Below, in pieces: positions 54,130 through 64,000 of a DNA stretch of 64,000 nucleotides (the stretch's first letter is position 1; each line of letters opens with the position of its first letter). The notes beneath the pieces were generated by a model. That model saw only the letters and a list, made by a program, of their open reading frames with translations, was not told the DNA's origin and made no database searches. The DNA is from JAWOLE01 sp963815655 (GTDB taxonomy: Bacteria > Acidobacteriota > Thermoanaerobaculia > UBA5066 > Gp7-AA6): the NCBI GenBank assembly GCA_963815655.1, contig CAWFHK010000001.1:2542001-2606000 (forward strand). Reading direction: 5' to 3'. Both the position numbers and the translations under genes were made by a program.

Positions 54130-56712
54130 GTGACGCTTTCCTCCGGCTCGAAGCTCGGTCCCTACGAGATCCTCGGCCAGATCGGCGCCGGGGGAATGGG
54201 CGAGGTGTACCGGGCGCGTGACGAGCGCCTGAAGCGCGACGTCGCGGTCAAGGTGCTGCCCGCGTCCCTCTCGACGGATCCGGACCGCCTGCGGCGGTTC
54301 GAGCAGGAGGCCCAGGCGGCCGGCGCGTTGAACCACCCCAACATCACGGCGGTGTACGACCTCGGCTCCCACGAAGGGGCGCCCTACATCGTGACGGAGC
54401 TGCTCGAAGGCGAGACACTGCGCACGCGGCTCTCCGGCGGGGCGATCGCGGCGCGCAAGGCGATCGAATATGCGGTGCAGATCGCCCGCGGCCTGGCGGC
54501 GGCGCACGAGAAGGGGATCGTCCACAGGGACCTGAAGCCCGAGAACCTGTTCCTGACGAGCGACGGGCGAGTCAAGATCCTCGACTTCGGACTCGCGAAG
54601 CTGACGCAGAACGAGGCGTCGGGCGGCCAGACGAACCTTCCGACCGCGGCCGGCACGGAGCCGGGCGTCATCATGGGAACGCTCGGGTACATGTCGCCCG
54701 AGCAGGTCAAGGGCAAGCCCGCCGACCAGCGGGCGGACCTCTTCTCGTTCGGGGCGATCCTGTACGAGATGCTGTCGGGCGTCCGGGCGTTCCACCGGGA
54801 CTCCGCGGCGGAGACGATGTCGGCGATCCTGCGCGAGGAGCCGCCGGACCTCTCGGCGACGAACAGGAGCGTCCCGCCGGGCCTGGAGCGGGTCGTGCGG
54901 CACTGCCTGGAGAAAAATCCGGAAGAGCGCTTCTACTCCGCGCGCGACCTCGCCTTCGACCTCGAGGCGCTCTCCGGGCTCTCCGGAGCCGCCGCCGCGA
55001 TTCCGGGCGTCGCCGTCGGGGACGTTCGGCCCCGTCCGTCGTGGCGGCTGCTGCTCGGCACGGTTCTGGCGACCGCCCTCGCCTGCGGCATCCTGGCTTA
55101 CGTCGCCGTTGCCCGGGCCGGCAACCGTCCGCCCCCTTCATTCCACCAGCTCACGTTCCGCCGCGGGCAGATCCTCTCGGCGCGGTTCGCTCCGGACGGG
55201 CAGACCGTCGTCTACTCGGCGGCGTGGGACGGGAAGCCGATGGAGGTCTTCGTCGGCCGGCCCGAGAGCCCCGAGTCTCGGCCGTTCGGGCTCGCGGGCG
55301 CGGAGGTCCTCGCGATCTCGAAGGCGGGAGAGATGGCCGTTTCACTCAATCGCCGCGCCGAGCGCGGCAGCTTCCGGCGGACCGGAACGCTCGCGCAGCT
55401 CTCGGTCGCGGGAGGCGCCGCTCCGCGCGACATCCTGAAGGAAATCGAGTGGGCCGACTGGTCGCCCGACGGCAAGAGCCTCGCGATCGTGCGGACCATC
55501 CCGGGGAAGATGAGGCTCGAGTACCCCGCCGGAAAGGTGCTCTACGAGACGAGCGGCTGGGTCAGCCATCCGCGCGTCTCCCCGGACGGCGACCGGATCG
55601 CGTTCATCGATCATTCGACGCCCGACGACGACGGCGGCTCGATCGCCACCGTGGACCGGTCCGGCCTCGTGAAGAAGCTCTCACAGCGGTTCGCTTCGGC
55701 GCAGGGCCTCGCCTGGTCGCCGGGCGGCGAGATCTGGTTCACGGCGACCCCGGTCGGCGGAAACCGCTCGATCCACTCGACGACCCGGGGCGGAAGAGTC
55801 CGGGAGCTCGTCCGCGCGCCGGGCTCGCTGACTCTCCAGGACATATCGCGCGACGGCCGGCTGCTCGTGACGCGGGACACCTTGAGGAACGAGATCATCG
55901 CGCTGCCGGCCGGAGAGTCGAAGGAACGCGATCTCACATGGCTCGATTGGTCGCTCCCCGCCGCCCTTTCCGCCGACGGCAAGAGGGTTCTCTTCTCCGA
56001 AACGGGAGAGGGCGGGGGCGCCGGTTATTCGGTCTACATACGCGGCACGGATGGCTCCCCGGCAGTGCGGCTGGGAGAGGGGAGCGCCCAGGACCTCTCC
56101 CCGGACGGTGAATGGGCGCTCGCCATCGTCCACTCCGCCTCGGACCCGCAGCTCGTGGCGTACCCGACCGGCGCCGGAGAGCCGAAGCCGTTCTCGAAGG
56201 ATGGTCTCTCGGTCTACGGGGCGACCTTCATGCCCGACGGCAGGCAGATCGTTCTCACGGCGAGCGAATCGGGACACGGCACGCGGGTCTACCTTCGGGG
56301 CTTCGACGGCGGCAAGCCGCGGGCCGTGACGCCGGAAGGGTACACGAGCGGCGGGATCGTGGCACCCGACGGCAGGTGGGCACTGGTCACCGGCCCCGAC
56401 CGGAAGCGCTACCTCTATCCCCTCTCGGGAGGAGAGCCGACGGCGGTCCCGAATCTCGACCGGCAAGACGTCGTGGACCAGAAGAGCCTCGACGGCCGTT
56501 TCCTGTTCGTCCACCGGGGAGGGGAGATGCCCGCGCAGGTCTTCCGGCTCGAAATCTCGAGCGGCAGGAAGGAGCTCTGGCGCACCTTGATGCCGGCCGA
56601 CGCGGCGGGCGTTCCCGAGATCTATGTCATCCCCACGCCGAACGGCGAGGCGTATATCTACAGCTACGTCCGCACGTTGTCGGACCTGTACCTCGTCGGC
56701 GGCGTGAGATGA
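54130..56712 (+). CDS. Ser/Thr protein kinase with TolB/WD40-like propeller
   Basis: The 860-aa protein starts at GTG 54130 (SSGSKLGPYEILGQIGAGG). The kinase has VAVKVL, HRDLKPENL, DFGLAK and YMSPEQVKGKPAD. A membrane helix (LLLGTVLATALACGILAY) lies near 305-325. The propeller is of the FAPDGQTVVYSA type shared with the kinases at 43355 and 56817. The stop overlaps a relic kinase start by 4 nt (ATGA at 56709-56712). Confidence 0.92.
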   Translation: MTLSSGSKLGPYEILGQIGAGGMGEVYRARDERLKRDVAVKVLPASLSTDPDRLRRFEQEAQAAGALNHPNITAVYDLGSHEGAPYIVTELLEGETLRTRLSGGAIAARKAIEYAVQIARGLAAAHEKGIVHRDLKPENLFLTSDGRVKILDFGLAKLTQNEASGGQTNLPTAAGTEPGVIMGTLGYMSPEQVKGKPADQRADLFSFGAILYEMLSGVRAFHRDSAAETMSAILREEPPDLSATNRSVPPGLERVVRHCLEKNPEERFYSARDLAFDLEALSGLSGAAAAIPGVAVGDVRPRPSWRLLLGTVLATALACGILAYVAVARAGNRPPPSFHQLTFRRGQILSARFAPDGQTVVYSAAWDGKPMEVFVGRPESPESRPFGLAGAEVLAISKAGEMAVSLNRRAERGSFRRTGTLAQLSVAGGAAPRDILKEIEWADWSPDGKSLAIVRTIPGKMRLEYPAGKVLYETSGWVSHPRVSPDGDRIAFIDHSTPDDDGGSIATVDRSGLVKKLSQRFASAQGLAWSPGGEIWFTATPVGGNRSIHSTTRGGRVRELVRAPGSLTLQDISRDGRLLVTRDTLRNEIIALPAGESKERDLTWLDWSLPAALSADGKRVLFSETGEGGGAGYSVYIRGTDGSPAVRLGEGSAQDLSPDGEWALAIVHSASDPQLVAYPTGAGEPKPFSKDGLSVYGATFMPDGRQIVLTASESGHGTRVYLRGFDGGKPRAVTPEGYTSGGIVAPDGRWALVTGPDRKRYLYPLSGGEPTAVPNLDRQDVVDQKSLDGRFLFVHRGGEMPAQVFRLEISSGRKELWRTLMPADAAGVPEIYVIPTPNGEAYIYSYVRTLSDLYLVGGVR

Positions 56713-56750
56713 CGCTCGCGGCGGGCTCGAAGACTCGGTCCCTACGAGAC
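56709..56750 (+). pseudogene. Relic of a kinase gene start
   Basis: The ATG overlaps the previous kinase stop, and the first codons read MTLAAGSK, then one extra base breaks the LGPYE motif. A short dispersed-repeat-like piece (CGTCCTGAGCGCC, GCGAAGGATCT) follows before the next real kinase start at 56817. The relic stays in frame with that gene, so translation could begin here. Confidence 0.6.
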
Positions 56751-56816
56751 GGCAGCGCGCCGCACGCGCGCTGCCGTCCTGAGCGCCATGAGGCGCGAAG
56801 GATCTCCGGAGCCGAG

Positions 56817-59394
56817 ATGACGATCTCTGCGGGCAACCGCCTCGGTCCCTACGAGATCCTCGGCCAGATCGGCGCGGGCGGCATGGGCGAGGTCTACCGG
56901 GCGAAGGACCCGCGCCTCGGACGCGACGTCGCGATCAAGGTGCTGCCGGCGTCCTTCTCGGCCAGGACGCGGACCGTCTGCGCCGGTTCGAGCAGGAAGC
57001 CCGGGCTGCCGGGGTCCTGAACCATCCCAACATCACCGCCGTCTACGACATCGGGACCCACGAGGGAGCTCCCTACGTCGTCCAGGAGCTGCTTGAGGGC
57101 GAGACGCTGCGCACGGCGCTCTCGGGCGGGAAGATGGCGCAGCGGAAGGCGATCGACTATGGGCTTCAGATCGCGCATGGCCTGGCCGCGGCGCACGAGA
57201 AGGGGATCGTGCATCGGGATCTGAAGCCCGAGAATCTGTTCGTTACGAAGGACGGCCGCGTCAAGATCCTCGACTTCGGCCTGGCGAAGCTGACTTTGAA
57301 CGAGGCGAGGCCCGACGCGACGAGCCTGCCGACGGCGGCCGGAGCCACGGAGCCGGGCGTCGTGCTCGGGACGCTCGGCTACATGTCGCCCGAGCAGGTC
57401 AAGGGCAAGCCGGCCGACGGCCGGTCGGACATCTTCTCGTTCGGCGCCATCCTTTACGAGATGCTCGCCGGAAGGCGCGCATTCCACGGCGACTCGGCGG
57501 CGGAGGCGATGGCGGCGATCCTGCGGGAAGAGCCGCCGGACCTCTCCGTCACGAACCAGAGCGTCTCGCCCGGGCTCGAGCGGATCGTCCGGCACTGCAT
57601 CGAGAAGAGCCCCGAGCAGCGGTTCCACTCGGCGCACGACGTCGCGTTCGCGCTCGAAGCCCTCTCGGGCCTCTCGGCACCGGCCACGCCGGCGGCGGCC
57701 GCCGTCGAGGCGGGCCGCTCCCGCCGGCTCGGACTCGTCGCGGCCGCCGTGCTCGTCGCCGCGATCGCCGCCGCGGCCTACGCGGCAGGCCGACGGACGC
57801 CGGCCGGCTCCCGGACCAACGTCTCCTTCACGCAGCTGACATTCCGGCAGGCGCCGATCTTCAACGCGCGCTTCGCTCCGGACGGAAAGACCGTCGTGTA
57901 CAGCGCGGCCCTCTCGGGAAACAGGCCGGAAATCCTCTCGCTGCGCCCAGACTACCCCGAATCGACTCCCCGAGGCCTGAGCGACGTCCATCTCCTCTCC
58001 GTCTCCTCGCGCGGTGAGCTCGCTGTCCTGACGCGGGCGCGCTTTCTGGGCCACAGCCTGTTCCTCGGCACGCTCGCGCGGATGCCTCTCGAGGGAGGCG
58101 CGCCGCGCGAGATCCTGGCCGGCGTTCGCGAGGCCGACTGGTCGCCGGACGGAGCGGAGCTGGCGGTGATCCGCGAAGTGAATGGAAAGGACCGCCTCGA
58201 GTTCCCGGCCGGAAAAGTCCTCGCCGAGACGGGCGGCTACTTCTCCAATCCGCGCTTCTCGCCGAAGGGGGACCGGATCGCCATCTTCGAGCATCCTCTC
58301 AAGTACGACGACCGCGGCCTCGTGGCCGTCGTGGACCTGGCCGGAAAGAAGACCGTCCTCTCCGACGGCTATTGGGGGGAGGAAGGCCTCGCCTGGTCGG
58401 CGGGCGGAGACGAAGTTCTCTTCTCCGCCGGAGCCGCCTACAACGCCTTCAAGATCTACCGCGTCACGCTCTCGGGCCGGCGGCGGACGGCGCTCGAGAG
58501 CGCGGGAGGGTTGACGATCCAGGACGTCGGAAAAGACGGCCGCTGGATCACCAGCCGCGACGACCACTCCAACGCGGTGCTGGTTCTCGGGCCCGGACAA
58601 GCATCGGAGCGCGACCTCTCGTGGCTGGACCTGTCCGACGCCCAGTCCCTGACTCCGGACGGGAAGGCGCTCCTGTTCTCCGATTACAGCGGGCGGGCCG
58701 GCGGCGCCAACTACTCGACGTGCCTCCGGCAGACGGACGGGTCGCCCGTCGTCCGCCTCGGCGACGGAGCCGCGGGAGACATCTCTCGCGACGGGAACCA
58801 CGCGCTGGCGATCGTGCCGACCTCGCCCGCGCAGCTCGTCGTTTATCCGACGGGCGCGGGCGAGCCGCGCCGGCTGGAGCGTGGCGGCCTCGTCAGCTAT
58901 GAGACCGCGCGGTTTTTTCACGATGGGCGGAGCGTGCTGGCGTGCGGCCACGAGGAGGGACGCGCGGTGCGCTGCTATGTTCAGGAGGTCGGCGGAGGCG
59001 CTCCCCGGGCGTTGACGCCGGAAGGCACGACGCAGGGGTTTCCCTCTCCCGACGGCCGTTCGGTCCTCGTTAGCGGCTCCGACGGCCTCCGGTTGTGCCC
59101 CTTGGAGGGGGGGAGCCGCGTCCCATCCCAGGCACGGGCCCCGACGATCTGGCCGTTCGGTGGAGCGCCGACGGGCGTTCGGTGCTCGTCCGTCGCGGCA
59201 GCGGCGTGCCCGCTGTCGTCGAGCGGCTCGACATCGCGACCGGCGCCCGGAAGCCGGTGTTGACGGTCGGACCGACCGACGCGCTCGGCGTCCTCAATAT
59301 CGGGGCCATCACGGTTTCCGACGACGAGAAGAGCTACGCATACACGTCCCGCCGGATGCTCTCGCAGCTCTTCCTGGCCGAGGGCGCCCGATGA
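56817..59394 (+). pseudogene. Ser/Thr protein kinase with TolB/WD40-like propeller, two frameshifts
   Basis: ATG 56817 opens MTISAGNRLGPYEILGQIGAG and the frame is lost near 56965 (one base missing after PASFSA). The next frame carries the rest of the kinase (HRDLKPENLF, DFGLAK, YMSPEQVKGK), a membrane helix (AAAVLVAAIAAAAYAAG) and most of the propeller. A second one-base loss at the seven-G run 59107-59113 moves the last blade (GGGEPRPIPGTG, WSADGRSVLVR) to a third frame ending at 59394. All parts align with intact paralogues. Either a decayed gene or homopolymer and consensus errors. Confidence 0.8.
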
Positions 59395-62300
59395 CGCTGT
59401 CAGCCGGCTCCCGCCTCGGCCCGTATGAGATCCTCGGCCAGATCGGCGCCGGCGGGATGGGAGAGGTCTACCGGGCGCGAGACAGGAAGCTCGATCGGGA
59501 CGTCGCGGTCAAGGTTCTCCCCCGGTCCGTCGCCGCGGATCCCGACACGCTCGCCCGGTTCGAACGCGAAGCGAAGGCGGTCGCGGCGCTCTCCCACCCC
59601 AACATCCTCGCGATCTTCGACTTCGGCAACCAGGACGGCATCGCCTACGCCGTCATGGAGCTCCTGGAAGGCGAGACGCTGCGCGGGAAACTCGACGCGG
59701 GTCCGATCACGCAGAAGCAGGCCGTGGACTATGCGCTCCAGGTCGCCAAGGGGCTCTCCGCCGCCCACCAGAAGGGTATCGTCCATCGGGACTTGAAGCC
59801 CGAGAACCTCTTCGTCAGCAGGGACGGCCACGTCAAGATCCTCGACTTCGGCCTGGCGAAGCGAGTCGAGGCCGTCGCGCCGGGCAAGGAGACGAGCGCC
59901 CCGACGGGCTCGGGCCACACGGAGCCCGGGACGGTCATGGGGACGGTCGGCTACATGTCGCCCGAGCAGGTGAAGGGCTTCCCGGTCGATCACCGGTCGG
60001 ACATCTTCTCGTTCGGGGCGATCCTCTACGAGTTGCTCTCGGGGAAGAAGGCCTTCCAGCGAGACACGAATGCCGAGACGATGGCGGCCATCATGCGAGA
60101 CGAGCCGCCGGAGTTGTCGGAGTCGGGGCGAAGCATCTCTCCCGCTCTCGACCGCATCGTCAAGCATTGCCTCGAGAAGGACCGCGAAAGGCGATTCCAA
60201 ACGGTCAGGGACATCGCGTTCAGCCTGTCGGAGCAGTTCTCGCCAATGGCGACGAGCGGCGCGCGGGGAACCGTCCCGGCGGCCACCCCGGCCGGTCTCC
60301 GGGTCGCCGTGCTTCCGTTCAAGTACGGCGGGGCCGACCCCGACCTTGCGGCCCTGGCCGACGGGCTGTCCGAGGAGATCGTGACGGGCCTCGCGCGGTT
60401 TCAGTATCTGTCTGTCGTTTCGAGCGCCTCAGCGGACCGCCTGAAGGGAGACGCGGGAGACGAGCGCGCCCCGGGCGCCCCACTCGGCGCGCGCTACGTG
60501 CTGGAAGGAAGCATCCGCAAGGGAGGATCCGCTATTCGAGTCAGCGCGCAGCTCGTCGACGCCCAGACGGGCGCGAAGCTCTGGGCCGAGACGTACAACC
60601 AGGACCTCCAGACGTCGAGTATTTTTGCGGTTCAGGACGATGTCGCCGCCCGCATCGTCGCAACCGTCGCCGACAGCTACGGGGTCCTCGCGCATTCCAT
60701 GCGGTCGGCGATGCGGCAGAAGGACGACGTCGATCTCACGCCCGTGGAGTGGCAGTTCCAGTATTTCGCCTACCGCGAGCAGATCACTCCCTCGGCCTAC
60801 ACGGAGTTGAAAAGCCGGGTGGAGCGCGCGGTCGAACGGGACGGTCGCCAGTCGGACCTCTGGGCGTGCCTCGCGCAGATCTTCGTCGATGATTACGCGT
60901 TTGGTTTCGGGACCGACCCGGCCGCTCTCGATCGCGCCCTGGCCGCGGCCCGCCGCGCGGTCGAACTGGATCGGGCGAACCAGTTTGCGCTCGTCGCGCT
61001 GGCGTCGACGCATTTCTTCCGCCAGGACCTCGCGGCGTTCGGTCCCGCGGCCGAGCGCGCCATGGCCTTGAATCCGCTCAACACCGACGCCGTCGGGATC
61101 CTGGGATTGCAGATCGTGCACACGGGCGAGTTCGAGCGGGGCGCCGCGATCGTGCGCCGCGCCATGGAGCTCAATCCCAACCACGCCGGCTGGATGCACT
61201 TCGCGCCCCTTTGGGAGGCCTTCCACAAGGGCGAGTACGAGCAGGCCCTCGAGCGCGCGAACCGGGTGGACGTCCCCGGCCTCTTCTGGCCCTACCTCGT
61301 CATGGCCTCGGCCTGCGGTCACCTCGGCCGGCAAGCCGAAGCCGCGGCCGCGGTCCGCGACCTGCTGGCGCTCGACCCCGAGTTTGCGGCGCACGCGCGC
61401 TCGAACGTCGGGAGCTGGCACTTCGCGAGCGGCCTCATGGAGCCCATTCTCGAAGGGCTGCGCAAGGCGGGGCTCTCGATTCCCGCGACCGGCGGGTCGT
61501 CCGACTTGCCGTTGCGGAGCGGGAAGGTCACGGCAAGAGCAGATCGGGCGGAATCGGGCACGGCCTCGGGACAGGTCCGGGCCGGCGAGGGGTTCTGGGT
61601 CGCGGTTCTGCCCTTCCAATACAGCGGGGCCGACGCCGGGCTCACGGCCGTGGCCGAGGGATTAACCGAAGACATCGTGACCGGCCTTTCGCGCTTCTCT
61701 TACCTTCGGGTCATCGCCGCAAGCTCCACTGCGCATCTCGTCAATCAGGCCGTGGATGTCCGTTCTGGCGGCAAAGAGCTGGGCGCCCGCTATGTGATGG
61801 AGGGAAGCCTGCGGCAGGCGGGGACGAAGGTGCGCCTCGCGGTGCAGCTCGTGGACACGACTTCCGGCTCCCATCTTTGGGCGGAGGTCTACGACCGCGC
61901 GTTCGATCCCGGAGCCGCTTTCGAGCTGCAGGACGACCTAGTCCCCCGCATCGTCTCCACCTGCGCGGATCGCTTCGGCGTGCTCGCGCGGAGCATCAGC
62001 GACGCCGTCCGGGGTCGGGAGCCCGGGCAGCTCGGCCCCTATGAGGCGCTCCTGCGCGGTTTCGGGTATCACCAACGCCTGACCCCGGTCGAGCACGCGG
62101 AGGCGCGCGAGGCGCTGGAGTTGGCCGTCGAGCGCGCGCCGTCCAATGCGGACTGCTGGGCGATGCTCTCGTGGATCTACTCCCACGAACATGCCCACGG
62201 CTTCAACGCTCGGCCGGGCTCGCTCGACCGGGCGCTCGCGGCCGCCAGGCGCGCCGTGGACATCGCCCCGTCCAATCCACTCGCCCAACAGGCCCTCGCC

Positions 62301-64000
62301 GTCGTCCTGTTCTTCCGGAAGGAGACGGCGGGATGCGTGAGCGCCGCGGAGCGCGCGATGGCCTTGAACCCGCTCGACACGAGCAACGAGGCCATGTTTC
62401 TCATCACCTTCACCGGCGATTGGGACCGCGGCTGCGCCCTCATTCGTCGAGCGATGGAGCTGAACCCTCATCATCCCCGCTGGTACGGAGCTGTCCTCGG
62501 CATCAACGAGTACCGCCTCGCCAACTACCGCGCTGTCGTGGACGAGGTCGTGAAGTCCAACGCGCCCGACGTCTTCTGGACGAACATGTTGCTGGCCGCC
62601 GCCCACGGCCAGCTCGGTGAGCTCGCGGCCGCGCGAAAAGCCGTGCGAGACCTGCTCGACCAGAAGGAGGACTTCGCCCAATCAGCCGGCGAACTCCTGG
62701 GCAAATGGTTCGACCCGCAGCTCGTCGGGCACCTGATCGAGGGGTTGCGCAAGGCGGGGCTGAACGCTCCTCCCGAGAAGAGCACGGGAATTTCTGCGCG
62801 CGAGTCTTCGGACGTTTCCGCGCCGATCTCGGGAGCGATCCGCGCCGACGAGGGATTCTGGGTCGCGGTTCTGCCGTTCAAGTCCGGCGGCAACAATGCC
62901 GAGTTGACGGCTCTGGCCGAGGGGCTGAGCGAGGAAATCGTGACTGGCCTGTCGCGATTCTCTTATCTCAGGGTGATCGCGCGCAGCTCAACTTCGCGCT
63001 ACGCCAATGAGTCGGTCGATGTGCGATCCGCCGGCAGGGAACTGGGCGCGCGCTATGTGATGGAAGGCAGCCTGCGTCAGGCCGGGACCAAGCTGCGGCT
63101 CGCGGTTGACCTCGTCGATGCGGCCAGCGGCGCTCATCTCTGGGCTGAAAACTTCGAACGCGCCTTTCGTCCCGAGACGGTCTTTGAGCTCCAGGACGAT
63201 CTGGTTCCGCGGATCGTCTCGACGGTTGCCGACATGTACGGCGTTCTGACCCGCAGCATGAGCGAGGCGCTCCGCGGCAAGGCCGATGACGAGTTGAGCC
63301 CTCACGAAGCGGTGCTGCGCGCCTTTGGCTACATGGAACGAGTCACGCCGGAAGAACATGCGCGCGTGAGACGAATCCTGGAACGGGCCGTGAGCATTGC
63401 ACCCGATCAGAGCGATGCCTGGGCCATGCTGGCGAACCTGTACTGGGAAGAGCATGCCCACGGATTGAACCCCCAGCCCGACCCGCTCGGTCGTGCGCTT
63501 GCGGCCGCGCGCCGCGCCGTGGAGGCGGCGCCCTCCAACAACCTTGCCCATTACGCCCTCGCGAGCACGCTGTTTTTCCAGAAAGACATTCTGGCTTTTC
63601 GTTCAGAAGCGGAGCAGGCGATCGAGCTGAACCGCATGGATGCTTCCGTTGCGGCGTACATCGGAAATCTCATCGCCTATTCCGGTGAATGGGAACGCGG
63701 CTGCGCGGTGGTGGAATCCGCCATGCAACTCAATCCCCGTCATCCGGGCTGGTACTGGTTTGCCAGCTTCAACGACGCGTATCGCCGGCGCGATTACCGG
63801 GGCGCGCTGGGTTTCGCCCTCAAGATCAATCTGCCGGGAAATTTCTATACCCACGCCGTGATCGCGGCGGCTTACGGGCAGCTTGGCATGCGCGAGGAGG
63901 CTCGGAAGTCGCTGCGGGAACTGCTTGCGATGCGGCCCGACTTCGCCAGAACGGCGCGCGAAGAATTCGGGAGATGGTTTGACGACCTGGCATTCATCGA
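59391..64000 (+). CDS. Ser/Thr kinase fused to three TolB-N-like/TPR modules (3' end beyond window)
   Basis: ATG 59391 overlaps the previous stop by 4 nt, and the frame stays open to the right edge (over 1,530 codons). The kinase has Lys41, HRD 132-134 and DFG 152-154. No membrane helix follows, unlike the propeller kinases. Instead a module starts at about residue 305 (VAVLPFKYGG) and again at 737 (VAVLPFQYSG) and 1158 (VAVLPFKSGG). Each begins with a TolB-N-like fold seen in adenylate cyclase/TPR proteins (GLxEEIVTGL, LGARYVxEGS, LVDxxxGxxLWAE) and continues with TPR-like helices (ALAAARRAVE). The likely role is a cytoplasmic sensor-scaffold kinase. Confidence 0.88.
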   Translation, partial: MTLSAGSRLGPYEILGQIGAGGMGEVYRARDRKLDRDVAVKVLPRSVAADPDTLARFEREAKAVAALSHPNILAIFDFGNQDGIAYAVMELLEGETLRGKLDAGPITQKQAVDYALQVAKGLSAAHQKGIVHRDLKPENLFVSRDGHVKILDFGLAKRVEAVAPGKETSAPTGSGHTEPGTVMGTVGYMSPEQVKGFPVDHRSDIFSFGAILYELLSGKKAFQRDTNAETMAAIMRDEPPELSESGRSISPALDRIVKHCLEKDRERRFQTVRDIAFSLSEQFSPMATSGARGTVPAATPAGLRVAVLPFKYGGADPDLAALADGLSEEIVTGLARFQYLSVVSSASADRLKGDAGDERAPGAPLGARYVLEGSIRKGGSAIRVSAQLVDAQTGAKLWAETYNQDLQTSSIFAVQDDVAARIVATVADSYGVLAHSMRSAMRQKDDVDLTPVEWQFQYFAYREQITPSAYTELKSRVERAVERDGRQSDLWACLAQIFVDDYAFGFGTDPAALDRALAAARRAVELDRANQFALVALASTHFFRQDLAAFGPAAERAMALNPLNTDAVGILGLQIVHTGEFERGAAIVRRAMELNPNHAGWMHFAPLWEAFHKGEYEQALERANRVDVPGLFWPYLVMASACGHLGRQAEAAAAVRDLLALDPEFAAHARSNVGSWHFASGLMEPILEGLRKAGLSIPATGGSSDLPLRSGKVTARADRAESGTASGQVRAGEGFWVAVLPFQYSGADAGLTAVAEGLTEDIVTGLSRFSYLRVIAASSTAHLVNQAVDVRSGGKELGARYVMEGSLRQAGTKVRLAVQLVDTTSGSHLWAEVYDRAFDPGAAFELQDDLVPRIVSTCADRFGVLARSISDAVRGREPGQLGPYEALLRGFGYHQRLTPVEHAEAREALELAVERAPSNADCWAMLSWIYSHEHAHGFNARPGSLDRALAAARRAVDIAPSNPLAQQALAVVLFFRKETAGCVSAAERAMALNPLDTSNEAMFLITFTGDWDRGCALIRRAMELNPHHPRWYGAVLGINEYRLANYRAVVDEVVKSNAPDVFWTNMLLAAAHGQLGELAAARKAVRDLLDQKEDFAQSAGELLGKWFDPQLVGHLIEGLRKAGLNAPPEKSTGISARESSDVSAPISGAIRADEGFWVAVLPFKSGGNNAELTALAEGLSEEIVTGLSRFSYLRVIARSSTSRYANESVDVRSAGRELGARYVMEGSLRQAGTKLRLAVDLVDAASGAHLWAENFERAFRPETVFELQDDLVPRIVSTVADMYGVLTRSMSEALRGKADDELSPHEAVLRAFGYMERVTPEEHARVRRILERAVSIAPDQSDAWAMLANLYWEEHAHGLNPQPDPLGRALAAARRAVEAAPSNNLAHYALASTLFFQKDILAFRSEAEQAIELNRMDASVAAYIGNLIAYSGEWERGCAVVESAMQLNPRHPGWYWFASFNDAYRRRDYRGALGFALKINLPGNFYTHAVIAAAYGQLGMREEARKSLRELLAMRPDFARTAREEFGRWFDDLAFI

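Overview
The window is high-GC bacterial DNA and most resembles an Acidobacteriota genome, possibly a Thermoanaerobaculia-like lineage. That placement is inferred from gene content. The markers are many Ser/Thr kinases opening with the (M/V)TLxAGSRLGPYEIL motif and fused to TolB/WD40-like propellers, a secreted VWFA protein of the acidobacterial type, large secreted BNR/sortilin-like propellers and a PilZ protein. There is no rRNA and no CRISPR array. One tRNA-Asn is present.

Layout. 1-10.1 kb (minus strand): the truncated end of a BNR-propeller protein, a frameshifted kinase-propeller gene, and a 1,893-aa protein joining a kinase, an AAA-type ATPase, a helical region and two ABC-type peptide-binding-protein domains. 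10.1-28.2 kb: a possible island lying between a tRNA-Asn 3'-end remnant (10.45 kb) and the intact tRNA-Asn (28.14 kb). It holds a VWFA / 1,219-aa secreted protein / kinase-TonB operon, a kinase pseudogene cut at an 18-A run beside a degraded IS2-group element, a small orphan cysteine-rich peptide gene, two IS630-family elements sharing one TA, and an AbiE toxin-antitoxin pair. 28.2-40.6 kb: a PLP decarboxylase, two VapBC pairs, a PIN pseudogene, a class A beta-lactamase-like hydrolase, an M3 peptidase (dcp), a sortilin-like propeller, a zinc-ribbon protein and a MazEF-like pair. 40.6-64 kb (plus strand, except ispG and a PilZ gene on the minus strand): seven kinase genes in two tandem groups, several joined by 4-nt stop/start overlaps. 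The last runs off the right edge and carries three copies of a TolB-N-like plus TPR module.

How the genes work together. The dominant theme is one-component signalling. In the typical kinase here a cytoplasmic catalytic domain is followed by one membrane helix and a propeller expected to lie outside the membrane. Other kinases carry TonB-C, PEGA, SBP or TPR modules instead. The tandem arrays share nearly the same start region, and one contains a relic kinase start, which points to expansion by duplication and recombination. Small indels fall only in three kinase genes and one IS, so each is either decaying or misassembled. The middle of the window is an accessory zone of toxin-antitoxin loci, insertion sequences and dispersed repeats.
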